Position numbers and translations under genes: made by a program
The notes under the pieces: model-generated
The model's input: the letters and a program-made list of their open reading frames with translations, nothing else
The model's database searches: none
What the model was told of the DNA's origin: nothing
Part shown: in pieces, positions 1 to 5,837 of the stretch
How positions within the stretch are numbered: position 1 is the stretch's first letter
Layout of the letters: each line of letters opens with the position of its first letter
DNA from: Candidatus Moranbacteria bacterium GW2011_GWE2_36_40
GTDB taxonomy: Bacteria; Patescibacteriota; Minisyncoccia; Moranbacterales; GWC2-37-73
Length of the DNA stretch: 6,752 nt
Assembly (NCBI GenBank): GCA_000991645.1
Contig: LBRX01000052.1
Span: 1-6,752 of the forward strand
Direction of reading: 5' to 3'

Positions 1-48
1 ACAATGCACTTTTCTAGGATTTCATTATCTGGCATTTTCTATGATTAA
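1..48 (+). pseudogene. Possible upstream remnant of the helicase gene, ending at an in-frame TAA
   Basis: The 15 codons before the TAA at 46-48 are in the same frame as the helicase reading frame that follows. They end in the residues SGIFYD. In SF1A helicases a short segment like this precedes the L-x-x-N-x-R of motif IV, which here is read immediately after the stop (LSVNIR, from position 49). I infer that the stop interrupts a longer helicase gene starting left of the window. The 16 residues are too few to prove homology, so this could equally be unrelated sequence. Confidence 0.3.
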
Positions 49-75
49 CTTTCGGTCAATATTCGGGAAAAATCT

Positions 76-1107
76 ATGATTACTTTAGACCAGTTCATAA
101 AGAATTCTCCTTCCATAAAAAAATTGAACAATGGAGATATTATTGAATATTTAGAGGATCTTCAAATCTCCAATGAAGTAATTGGCAATGAGGATACTGG
201 AAATGTTTTCGTAAAAAGTACGCTCACGGAAGTCGATGAAATTGTTAATTTAAAAATTAAAGAATTGATAAATGATGAGGTATGTTGCATTGGAATTTAT
301 AAGTTCAATTCTATTGATGTCTACAGACAATACAAGACGCAGAATATTAGTGATGATAGTGATAGTTTTGCCATGTATGCTGAACTATACAAAGATTATG
401 AAGAAAAATTTGGATTTAAATATTTTTCATTATTTATCTGCTATTTAACATTTAAAAATGATCTCTATAACAATAGAATCAACTTTTCAAAATCCATAAG
501 CAGGTTTAAATATTCATTAGAACAATTAATTTCAGAAAAAGTGGAAATGTCTGAAATTGATAGTGATCTATTGTTATGCACCTTAATTGAAGCTTCAAAT
601 ATAACTACCATATTAAGGCCTGATACTAATGTTTTTGATGAATTTTTGCAATTTACAGACAGGCTAATACCAAGCCTGGTAAAGAATTTTAATCTTAATG
701 AAAAGCAGAAAAATATATTTCAATATCCTGCCAGGGAAGGAAAAATTGGTGGGGTCACTGAGCCAACATTACAGGGATTTATTAATTTCATAACAAATTC
801 AAAAAAAGAAAAACTAACATTTGAGATAAAACATATACATAAAATAAAGGGGCTTGAATATGATCAAGTAATTCTTCAAAAAATTGAAGATTTACCACAT
901 AAAACACATAGCAATTTTAATAATGCGGTTTATTTTGGCAAATTATACCAACCCACAACAGCTGAAATTTATAATTATATACAAGAACTTAATAAATTAT
1001 ACGTAATGTTAACTAGGGCAAAAAAGAACCTATACATCGTAATAAATAAAAATAGAAAACCAATATTTTTAGAAATTACATATGACACAGCAGGTGCACA
1101 AAAATAA
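76..1107 (+). CDS. C-terminal half of a UvrD/Rep-family SF1 helicase (truncated or interrupted)
   Basis: The 343-residue frame carries the C-terminal signatures of UvrD-like superfamily 1A DNA helicases. Motif V reads HIHKIKGLEYDQVIL (residues 253-267) and motif VI reads LYVMLTRAKKNLYIV (308-322), with R314 as the expected arginine finger. Codons 49-75, just upstream of the ATG, read LSVNIREKS and match motif IV (L-x-x-N-x-R), so the homologous frame begins before the annotated start and is cut by TAA at 46-48. Walker A, Walker B and motif III are absent, so this product alone should not hydrolyse ATP. Residues 60-240 are divergent and rich in K, N, I and F. The compact C-terminus resembles defence-associated helicases such as GajB as much as housekeeping UvrD, but I cannot assign a subfamily. 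No clear Shine-Dalgarno precedes position 76. The class assignment is firm; whether the gene is functional is doubtful. Confidence 0.7.
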   Translation: MITLDQFIKNSPSIKKLNNGDIIEYLEDLQISNEVIGNEDTGNVFVKSTLTEVDEIVNLKIKELINDEVCCIGIYKFNSIDVYRQYKTQNISDDSDSFAMYAELYKDYEEKFGFKYFSLFICYLTFKNDLYNNRINFSKSISRFKYSLEQLISEKVEMSEIDSDLLLCTLIEASNITTILRPDTNVFDEFLQFTDRLIPSLVKNFNLNEKQKNIFQYPAREGKIGGVTEPTLQGFINFITNSKKEKLTFEIKHIHKIKGLEYDQVILQKIEDLPHKTHSNFNNAVYFGKLYQPTTAEIYNYIQELNKLYVMLTRAKKNLYIVINKNRKPIFLEITYDTAGAQK

Positions 1108-1177
1108 AATTTTTTAGATTCAATAATCGCAAATAACTAAGAAGCCAAATTTGTTTTTAGAAATAATATCAAAATAA

Positions 1178-1654
1178 ATGCCAAACAAAAACAACCCACA
1201 TACTGAAGACAGAGTTACTTCGCGCGGATTGCACAGATATGCAGACGATTTCTTTCAAGCTTATACACTGATAACATCGCAAAGGAACAATGCTGTGCAA
1301 GTTCGTTATTACCTACTTTGCCATTCTTTCGAATTGAGCATGAAAGCCATGCTTAGAGAAGCTGGATACAGCGTTAAACAACTCCAGAAATTCGGTCATG
1401 ACTTGGAAAAAATAGCCGATGAGCTTGAGAAGAATTCTAAAACAAAAGTTTACTGGAATCCAGAGGATAAAGAAATGATAAAAATTGCAAATACGCACTA
1501 TGTAACAAAAGAAATGGAATATTTCACTAGAGGGGAAAAAGTCTTGGTAGATCCTGATCAATTTTCCAATTTTCTAGGCTTTTGGTTAAGAGTGTCCCAT
1601 GTTTCAATTATCGAAATAGCCAAAGCAGAGGGTCGTCCATTTCCGAGTATCTAA
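1178..1654 (+). CDS. HEPN-like domain protein (158 aa), function unknown
   Basis: The protein has the helical pattern of HEPN-superfamily proteins: a helix with YYLLCHSFELSMKAML (44-59) followed by a short loop and GHDLEKIADEL (73-83). The pairing of an H-x-x-E-L-x-x-K-A helix with a G-H-D-L helix is typical of small HEPN-like proteins. R43 and H49 form R-x5-H, but they lie in the N-terminal helix, not in the C-terminal position of the catalytic R-x4-6-H of HEPN RNases, so RNase activity is not supported. The C-terminal part (residues 130-148) is another predicted helix. There is no signal peptide or membrane segment. The gene lies 70 nt after the helicase frame on the same strand and is followed by a strong terminator at 1824-1861. 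Such proteins occur in toxin-antitoxin and defence settings and also as solitary genes. No clear ribosome-binding site precedes the ATG. Confidence 0.65.
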   Translation: MPNKNNPHTEDRVTSRGLHRYADDFFQAYTLITSQRNNAVQVRYYLLCHSFELSMKAMLREAGYSVKQLQKFGHDLEKIADELEKNSKTKVYWNPEDKEMIKIANTHYVTKEMEYFTRGEKVLVDPDQFSNFLGFWLRVSHVSIIEIAKAEGRPFPSI

Positions 1655-1776
1655 ATAACTCTCTTTAAAAGCGCGCTAATCCGCTCCGTTGCAACTTGCG
1701 AACTTTCCCAATTTTCTATAATTCCACTGTAAGTTTGCCCAAAGTGGTTGCTGAAACTATCCTGAAATCCCAACAT
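1651..1776 (-). CDS. Possible 41-residue reading frame or C-terminal gene remnant
   Basis: A minus-strand frame starts at ATG 1776 and ends with TAG at 1653-1651. That stop overlaps the TAA of the convergent HEPN-like gene (1652-1654). The product begins MLGFQDSFSNHF and ends ATERISALLKRVI, an amphipathic helix-like tail. An in-frame TAA a few codons upstream limits the frame to about 49 codons. There is no Shine-Dalgarno, and the bidirectional terminator at 1824-1861 lies just upstream. It may be the tail of a lost gene or chance. I do not recognise it. Confidence 0.2.
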   Translation of the reverse strand: MLGFQDSFSNHFGQTYSGIIENWESSQVATERISALLKRVI

Positions 1777-1823
1777 ACAAAAAGACACCTGATTTTTTAA
1801 TTAAAACTACTTGCAGCAAATAT

Positions 1824-1861
1824 AAAAAGCCTGGCACCATGTTTGAAGTGCCAGGCTTTTT
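1824..1861. terminator. Strong bidirectional intrinsic terminator
   Basis: A perfect 14-bp stem pairs AAAAAGCCTGGCAC (1824-1837) with GTGCCAGGCTTTTT (1848-1861) around a 10-nt loop. The GC-rich centre and the A and T tracts on either side make it an intrinsic terminator in both directions. It can end the plus-strand HEPN-like transcript and any minus-strand transcript coming from the interval to its right. Confidence 0.85.
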
Positions 1862-2045
1862 GTAAAACCATTATTAGAGCAGTACTAAATCCCTGCTCTT
1901 TTCTGAAAGAGAAAGCTTGAATGGCTTTCCCTTGATCCTCTCTCCAATAATAAAAAGGAGGTTACTCTTTATAAGCCATTCCAGCACGCCTCTCTCATTT
2001 AAGAGGCCTGTTCCTTTAATAATCTTCAACAAGAGATAATAATAA
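1824..2045 (-). ncRNA. Candidate structured small RNA (unassigned family)
   Basis: Read on the minus strand, this segment contains a 6-bp hairpin (GCCTCT/AGAGGC, 2007-2002 with 1993-1988), a 9-bp long-range stem GAATGGCTT/AAGCCATTC (1981-1973 with 1927-1919) enclosing a smaller CTCC/GGAG pairing, a 7-bp hairpin AGAGCAG/CTGCTCT (1899-1893 with 1882-1876), and then the terminator. Its 5' side is bounded by the ftsX terminator. Minus orientation fits best because the terminator then lies at the 3' end. I see no promoter I trust and no match to 6S, SRP, RNase P or tmRNA core motifs. A competing explanation is an eroded gene fragment, since one minus-strand frame stays open through the segment. 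Confidence 0.25.
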
Positions 2046-2069
2046 AAATCCCGCAAAAGCGAGATTTTT
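2044..2069 (-). terminator. Intrinsic terminator of the ftsX transcription unit
   Basis: On the minus strand an 11-bp stem (2069-2059 with 2054-2044) has the core CTCGC/GCGGG with one G-U wobble, a UUUU loop and a following U-rich tract. It starts 28 nt after the ftsX stop. On the plus strand the same stem would contain a C-A mismatch, so it favours minus-strand termination. Confidence 0.75.
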
Positions 2070-2097
2070 TTAGAACATATGAGAATATTTGAGGATT

Positions 2098-3009
2098 CTA
2101 AACTTTTAAATATCGCTTGATTGCAATAACTCCGCTCAGTGTTCCAAGGAAAATTCCTGAAATCAAAAGTCCACCAAAAATTATAAAGAAATTTGCAAAA
2201 TAAAATGAAACAATATCTCCGCCAGAAATACTTCCTTGGGTAATCGGCGCCAAGAATTTTGAAGTTATAAAAATACAAATCATGACCACAAAAGCCGATA
2301 CTGCACCATATAAAATTCCCTCAAACACAAATGGCATTCGAATATAAATGTTGGATGCTCCAACCAAACGCATAATTTCAAATTCTTGTTTGTGAGCATA
2401 CATGGTAAGACGAATAGCATTGAAAGTGATGAGCACACCAATGAAAACAAAAACGATTCCCAGAGTCAAACCAACTTTTTCAACAAGTTTTATAATTGAA
2501 GAAAGCCTATCTATTGCAGTCTTATTTTCTTCAAAATCAATTCGACTGACATCTGCAGAAAAATTTGAATTTGTAATAGCTTTGGCAATCAAATCATATT
2601 GACTTGGGTGCTTGGCTTTAATCACTAAGGCGCTAAGCAATGGATTGTCCCCTATTTCAGCCAAGGCCTGAGTTATGGAAGGATTTTTATCTCCCATTTT
2701 TTTGAATTGTTCCAAGGCTTGCTCTTTTGAAACATATTCTATTGAGGAAATTTCCTGATATCCAGTCAATTTACTTTTTATCTCCAAAATCCTATTTTCT
2801 TCAATATCAGTATTAAAATAGACACTAACATTAATTTTATCTTGTATATTTCTTAGTACCATGTTGGCAGTAACGCCAAGAATAATCGTAATACTGATGA
2901 CATACAAAGAAATTGCCAACACACTGACAGTTGCAAAACTCAGCCAACCATTACGTCGGAAATTGTCCATCCCCTCCCTAAATGTTCTTTTTAACTTTAT
3001 AAATTTCAT
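2098..3009 (-). CDS. ftsX: Cell division protein FtsX (FtsEX permease subunit)
   Basis: FtsX is the membrane subunit of the FtsEX complex, which in bacteria transmits ATP hydrolysis by FtsE across the membrane to control cell-wall hydrolases at the division site. The 303-residue product has the family layout: a cytoplasmic N-terminus with the RRNGWLSFATVSVLAISLYV segment leading into TM1 (about 22-49), an extracytoplasmic domain (about 55-175), and three further TM segments (about 178-199, 229-251, 270-296). The conserved EIMRLVGASNIYIRMPF block (211-227) precedes TM3. I chose ATG at 3009. A longer in-frame start at 3066 would add 19 residues, but these are encoded by the palindromic repeat (LLPKGEG) and lack FtsX character. 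The gene lies 163 nt after ftsE, an unusually wide gap for this pair, and ends before a terminator at 2044-2069. A six-codon frame overlaps its start in ATGA. Confidence 0.93.
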   Translation of the reverse strand: MKFIKLKRTFREGMDNFRRNGWLSFATVSVLAISLYVISITIILGVTANMVLRNIQDKINVSVYFNTDIEENRILEIKSKLTGYQEISSIEYVSKEQALEQFKKMGDKNPSITQALAEIGDNPLLSALVIKAKHPSQYDLIAKAITNSNFSADVSRIDFEENKTAIDRLSSIIKLVEKVGLTLGIVFVFIGVLITFNAIRLTMYAHKQEFEIMRLVGASNIYIRMPFVFEGILYGAVSAFVVMICIFITSKFLAPITQGSISGGDIVSFYFANFFIIFGGLLISGIFLGTLSGVIAIKRYLKV

Positions 3010-3026
3010 AAAATAAATTTTTTCAT
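3006..3026 (-). CDS. Possible six-codon leader peptide overlapping the ftsX start
   Basis: ATG at 3026-3024 opens the frame MKKFIL and stops at TGA 3008-3006, which overlaps the ftsX ATG (3009-3007) as ATGA. A good Shine-Dalgarno, GGAGAAGG at 3039-3032, lies 5 nt upstream of this ATG, but 22 nt from the ftsX ATG. Translational coupling would explain how ftsX is initiated without its own site. The SD is one arm of a repeat hairpin. The frame is seen directly; its translation is inferred. Confidence 0.3.
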   Translation of the reverse strand: MKKFIL

Positions 3027-3031
3027 TATTT

Positions 3032-3154
3032 CCTTCTCCTTTTGGGAGAAGGTGCTCCGATAGCAATCGGGGCGGATGAGGGTGGAGCTAATTAAGATGC
3101 ACAACCCGCCCTCTCCTGTCCTGAGTACAGGACATCCTCTCCCAGAGGGAGAAG
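3032..3154. repeat. Compound palindromic intergenic repeat, two inverted copies
   Basis: Two units of about 55 nt face each other. Unit A (3032-3089) has a hairpin CCTTCTCC/GGAGAAGG (3032-3039 with 3045-3052), a second hairpin CCGAT/ATCGG (3057-3061 with 3066-3070) and then GGGCGGATGAGGGTGG. Unit B, read on the minus strand from 3154, has TCTCCC/GGGAGA (3152-3147 with 3143-3138), a second hairpin TGTCCTG/CAGGACA (3134-3128 with 3123-3117) and then GGAGAGGGCGGG. The outer hairpin and the G-rich tail are shared, while the second hairpin differs in sequence but keeps its pairing. The block is much more GC-rich than its surroundings. Short palindromic elements of this general style are dispersed in many bacterial genomes; multicopy status here cannot be seen from one window. 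Confidence 0.75.
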
Positions 3155-3172
3155 AATAAAATGAATATCTCT

Positions 3173-3853
3173 TTAAATGGCGTATCTTCCCTTTTGATGA
3201 TCCCTAATAATTTTTCCTTGATCAAGTGCAATCACACGACGATTTAATTTATCTACGATATCCTTGTTGTGAGTGGCCAATAAAATGGTTGTGCCCATGC
3301 TATTTATCTTTAAAAGCAATTGGACAATTTCCCAGGTTGCAACGGGGTCAAGATTTCCAGTTGGCTCATCTGCAATAATAATCAATGGTTTTCTCACCAA
3401 GGCACGAGCAAGGCAAATTTTTTGCTGCTCTCCGCCAGAAAGTTGACGAGGATATTTGTTCGCTTTATCTCCCATTCCAACAATGTCCAAAATTTCAGGA
3501 ACCAGTTCTTTGATTTCTTCATCAGTTTCATCAGAAACTTCAAGAGCATAGGCCACATTCTCAAAAGCAGTTTTCTGTGGAAGCAATTTAAAATCTTGAA
3601 AAACTGTTCCAATGTTTCTGCGATAATATGGCAAATGTTTTCGATTGATAGAATCGATTGAGCGATCATTAAAATAAACATGCCCACCCGTAACCTGTTC
3701 TTCGGCATAGATTAGTTTTAGTAGGGTTGATTTTCCAGATCCGCTATGTCCAACTATCGACAAAAATTCCCCTTTTTCAATTTGAAGGTTAATATCTTCA
3801 AGCGCCACAAAGTTTCCTGGATATATTTTTGAAACATTTTCAAATTTTAACAT
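3173..3853 (-). CDS. ftsE: Cell division ATP-binding protein FtsE
   Basis: FtsE is the cytoplasmic ABC ATPase that dimerises on FtsX and powers the FtsEX division complex. The 226-residue product shows every expected motif: Walker A GHSGSGKST (35-43), Q-loop within FQDFKLL (Q86), ABC signature LSGGEQQ (138-144), Walker B and D-loop LIIIADEPTGNLD (157-169) and the H-loop histidine (H195). The FQDFKLL and TGNLDP wording is typical of FtsE compared with other ABC ATPases. I chose ATG 3853, which gives the usual family start MLKFENVSK. An in-frame ATG at 3874 would add seven atypical residues. Neither has a convincing Shine-Dalgarno. The gene lies 121 nt after prfB and 163 nt before ftsX on the same strand. 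A TATAAT box at 3891-3886 may give it its own promoter. Confidence 0.95.
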   Translation of the reverse strand: MLKFENVSKIYPGNFVALEDINLQIEKGEFLSIVGHSGSGKSTLLKLIYAEEQVTGGHVYFNDRSIDSINRKHLPYYRRNIGTVFQDFKLLPQKTAFENVAYALEVSDETDEEIKELVPEILDIVGMGDKANKYPRQLSGGEQQKICLARALVRKPLIIIADEPTGNLDPVATWEIVQLLLKINSMGTTILLATHNKDIVDKLNRRVIALDQGKIIRDHQKGRYAI

Positions 3854-3885
3854 ATACACTAATTTTGCATTCAAACTATATCCGA

Positions 3886-3891
3886 ATTATA
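3886..3891 (-). promoter_or_regulatory. Possible -10 box upstream of ftsE
   Basis: A consensus TATAAT lies on the minus strand in the prfB-ftsE gap. Transcription would begin about 25 nt before the chosen ftsE ATG. At a 17-nt spacing the -35 position reads AAAAGT, which does not match consensus, and the region is AT-rich, so the match could be chance. Confidence 0.25.
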
Positions 3892-3974
3892 TCCAAATAA
3901 TCTGAAATACTTTTTATTTTATATTTTCTTTTTACTTTCCAAAAATCATTGCTACTTTTTAACTATAACATGAT

Positions 3975-5085
3975 TTATTTTTTTTCGCTAGCTAGACTAG
4001 CTTGCCAACGCAAAAAACTTTCCATAAATCCTTGCAATTCTCCATCGAGAACTTTTTCCGCATCAGAAGTTTCAAATTTTGTGCGATGATCCTTGACCAT
4101 CTTATATGGATGAATAACGTACGACCGAATTTGGCTTCCCCATTCAGCACTTTTATATTCGCCACGTAATTTTTCCTTTTCAGCTTTTTGCTCCTCCAGA
4201 TAACGTTGATGAATTCTGGCTTTTAGAACTTTCATGGCTTGCTCTTTGTTTTGAAGTTGAGAACGTTCACTTTGACAAGTGACAACAATGTTTGTTGGCG
4301 TGTGCGTGATGCGCACAGCACTGTCAGTTGTGTTCACATGCTGTCCGCCAGCGCCTGATGCGCGATATGTATCAATCACTAAATCTGTTGGAGAAATAAT
4401 AACTTCAGAAATTTCCTCAATCACTGGCAAAATTTCCACAATAGCAAACGATGTCTGACGTAAATTGTCTGAATTAAAAGGAGAAAGTCTTACCAATCGA
4501 TGCACGCCAGCTTCACTTTGCAAATATCCATATGCATACGGGCCTGTTATTTCAATTGTAGCGCTTTTGATGCCAGCCTCTGCTCCACGCGTTTCCTCAA
4601 CCATCACCGCTTTGAAACCATTCATTTGTGACCATTTCAAATACATTCTTTCAAGCATCTGCGCCCAATCCTGAGCGTCCACTCCACCAGCACCACTGCG
4701 AATTGCCAAAATCACATCATTCTTGTCATATTCCCCTCCTAGCAATGATTTAAATTCCAGAGCATTAAATTCTCTTTCAAGCTCAAAAAATTGTTTTTCA
4801 ACTTCTTGCTGTTCTTCATTTTCTGGATTTTCAAAAAGACCAATCAACTCAATAAGCTCATTAACTTTTTTTTCAATATTTTCAAGTCCAACAACTTCAT
4901 TTTTCAAAAGTTCAAGTTCCTGCGAAATTTTTGCAGCTTTTTGATTGTCATTCCAAAAACCAACTTCGGTAGTTTTCTTTTCCAATTCAATAATTTTTTG
5001 AGCTTTACTTGCAACGTCAAAGATAGTCCCGCAGAAGCGGGAGCTTATTTTTTATCACTTCAAGTTTTTCCAAAATTTCACGCAT
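3975..5085 (-). CDS. prfB: Peptide chain release factor 2, with programmed +1 frameshift
   Basis: RF2 recognises UGA and UAA stop codons and triggers peptide release on the ribosome. The gene is in two frames: ATG at 5085 and 22 codons ending RDYL, then TGA at 5019-5017. Reading resumes +1 at GAC (5018-5016) for 347 residues to the stop at 3975, giving a 369-residue product, close to the 365 of E. coli RF2. The shift site CTT TGA C and the preceding TAT match the classical autoregulatory RF2 site. The stop-recognition tripeptide SPF is at about 201-203 and the catalytic GGQ (in RASGAGGQHVN) at about 246-248. An Ala precedes SGAGGQ, the usual form, unlike the Thr of E. coli K-12. Without the frameshift the longest frame would start at TTG 4985 and lose the true N-terminus. 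The start lies 5 nt after the ZIP transporter stop, implying co-transcription. Confidence 0.95.
5016..5022 (-). promoter_or_regulatory. prfB: RF2 programmed +1 frameshift site CTT TGA C
   Basis: The heptamer CTTTGAC is identical to the slippery site of most bacterial prfB genes. When RF2 is scarce the ribosome pauses at UGA, slips from CUU to UUU and continues in the +1 frame, so RF2 controls its own synthesis. The internal Shine-Dalgarno position, AGGGGG in E. coli, reads CGGGAC here and is weak. Confidence 0.92.
5027..5042 (-). promoter_or_regulatory. prfB: GC-rich hairpin just upstream of the prfB frameshift site
   Basis: On the minus strand TCCCGC (5042-5037), loop TTCT and GCGGGA (5032-5027) form a perfect 6-bp stem in an otherwise AT-rich region. 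Its 3' arm ends 4 nt before the slippery CTT and covers the internal Shine-Dalgarno position. It lies within the first reading frame, so it also encodes leader residues. A regulatory role is inferred. Confidence 0.5.
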
Positions 5086-5090
5086 ATTTT

Positions 5091-5837
5091 TTATTCAAGA
5101 AAAAGCAAAGAATACATTATAAAAATTCCAAGAGCAAAGAAAAAAACTTGCTTTATTGTCTCTGAAAATTTGTGCGCTTTGTGTTTATGAAGCTCTGGAA
5201 TCATATCAGCTGTAGCAATATAAATAAAGCCACCTGCCGCAAATGGAATCAACACGCTTGTCACTGACTCAAATTGAAAACTTATGAGCAAAACCATTAC
5301 TGCACCAATAACCGCAGTCAATGCGCTTATAAAATTCCAAAGCAGTGCTTTCTTTTTTGAAAATCCAGCATACAAAAGTGTCCCGAAGTCTCCAATTTCC
5401 TGAGGAATTTCATGAAAAATCACAGCCAAAGTCGTTGCAATTCCGACTGGAATACTAACCAAATAACTGGCACCGATAATTATCCCGTCAATAAAATTGT
5501 GCAAACCATCTCCAAGTATTATCACATACGGCAAGGCATGTCCATGCTCTTCACATCCAACTTCATGACAATGGCGCCAATGAATAAATCTTTCTAGAAT
5601 AAAAAATGTCATAATTCCTCCAAGAATCGAAAAGGAAACAACGCTACTGCCACTTTCAAAAGCTTCTGGAATAAGATGAATAAAAGCATCTCCCAAAAGA
5701 GCACCAACCGAAAAACTCACAAAGAGACGCAAGAAACTGTTCAATTTTTTTTCACCAAAAAAAATCGTAACAATTCCAATCAAGGAAACAATACTTACCA
5801 AGAGCACACTGACCAATGTATAAATCCAAATTTGCAT
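5091..5837 (-). CDS. ZIP-family divalent metal transporter
   Basis: This 248-residue integral membrane protein belongs to the ZIP family, which imports divalent metals (Zn, Fe, Mn) into the cytoplasm. About eight TM segments are visible. The metal-site signatures are in TM4 (HNFIDG, 113-118) and TM5 (HEIPQEIGDF, 142-151), the latter in the style of the LIV-1/GufA-type branches. Q146 takes the place of the second His of the HEIPHE form. A His/Cys-rich loop (about 86-100: H86, H89, C90, H91, C95, H98, H100) between TM3 and TM4 could bind metal. Another conserved point is H54-L-I-P-E in TM2. Metal specificity cannot be read from sequence; the nearby rubrerythrin makes iron or manganese plausible. 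The ATG shares one base with the stop of the preceding small membrane gene, and prfB follows after 5 nt, so the gene is translated within an operon. Confidence 0.92.
   Translation of the reverse strand: MQIWIYTLVSVLLVSIVSLIGIVTIFFGEKKLNSFLRLFVSFSVGALLGDAFIHLIPEAFESGSSVVSFSILGGIMTFFILERFIHWRHCHEVGCEEHGHALPYVIILGDGLHNFIDGIIIGASYLVSIPVGIATTLAVIFHEIPQEIGDFGTLLYAGFSKKKALLWNFISALTAVIGAVMVLLISFQFESVTSVLIPFAAGGFIYIATADMIPELHKHKAHKFSETIKQVFFFALGIFIMYSLLFLE

Larger units (their letters stand above)
1655..2097. other. Gene-poor interval between convergent transcription units
   Basis: This 443-nt interval separates the plus-strand HEPN-like gene from the 3' end of ftsX. It holds the short minus-strand frame at 1651-1776, the bidirectional terminator at 1824-1861, three further inverted repeats between 1876 and 2007, and the ftsX terminator at 2044-2069. 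A minus-strand frame also stays open down to a TAA at 1876-1874 and ends in LSLSEKSRDLVLL, but it has no start of its own after the ftsX 3' end, so it is at most a gene fragment. No tRNA, rRNA or CRISPR array is visible here. Confidence 0.6.

Noticed and set aside
46..48. Reassigned TAA codon (alternative genetic code)
   Set aside because: TAA ends the other genes in the window, so recoding of this one codon is not supported.
32..79. Alternative frame reading MINFRS as helicase motif IV
   Set aside because: The NFRS match is attractive, but this frame meets a TGA at once, and the spacing of L-x-x-N-x-R-x4-I fits the other frame, which continues into motifs V and VI.
1874..2278. 134-codon minus-strand frame across the end of ftsX
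   Set aside because: Its first half is a shadow of ftsX in another frame and crosses the ftsX terminator; only the last third lies outside ftsX, with no start of its own.
3010..3066. Extended ftsX start giving 19 extra N-terminal residues
   Set aside because: The extra residues are encoded by the palindromic repeat and a short AT-rich spacer; FtsX homology begins at MKFIKLKRTF.
3032..3154. CRISPR array or transposon terminal repeats
   Set aside because: There are only two inverted, imperfect units with no spacers and no transposase; it fits a palindromic intergenic repeat.
3394..3708. 104-codon minus-strand frame inside ftsE
   Set aside because: A shifted frame of ftsE; the true frame contains all ABC ATPase motifs.
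3854..3874. Upstream ATG for ftsE
   Set aside because: It adds seven residues not typical of FtsE, has no better ribosome-binding site, and lies very close to the possible transcription start.
4465..5165. Plus-strand open frames opposite prfB and the ZIP gene
   Set aside because: Low-complexity F/S/N-rich translations of the strand opposite conserved genes, without start signals.
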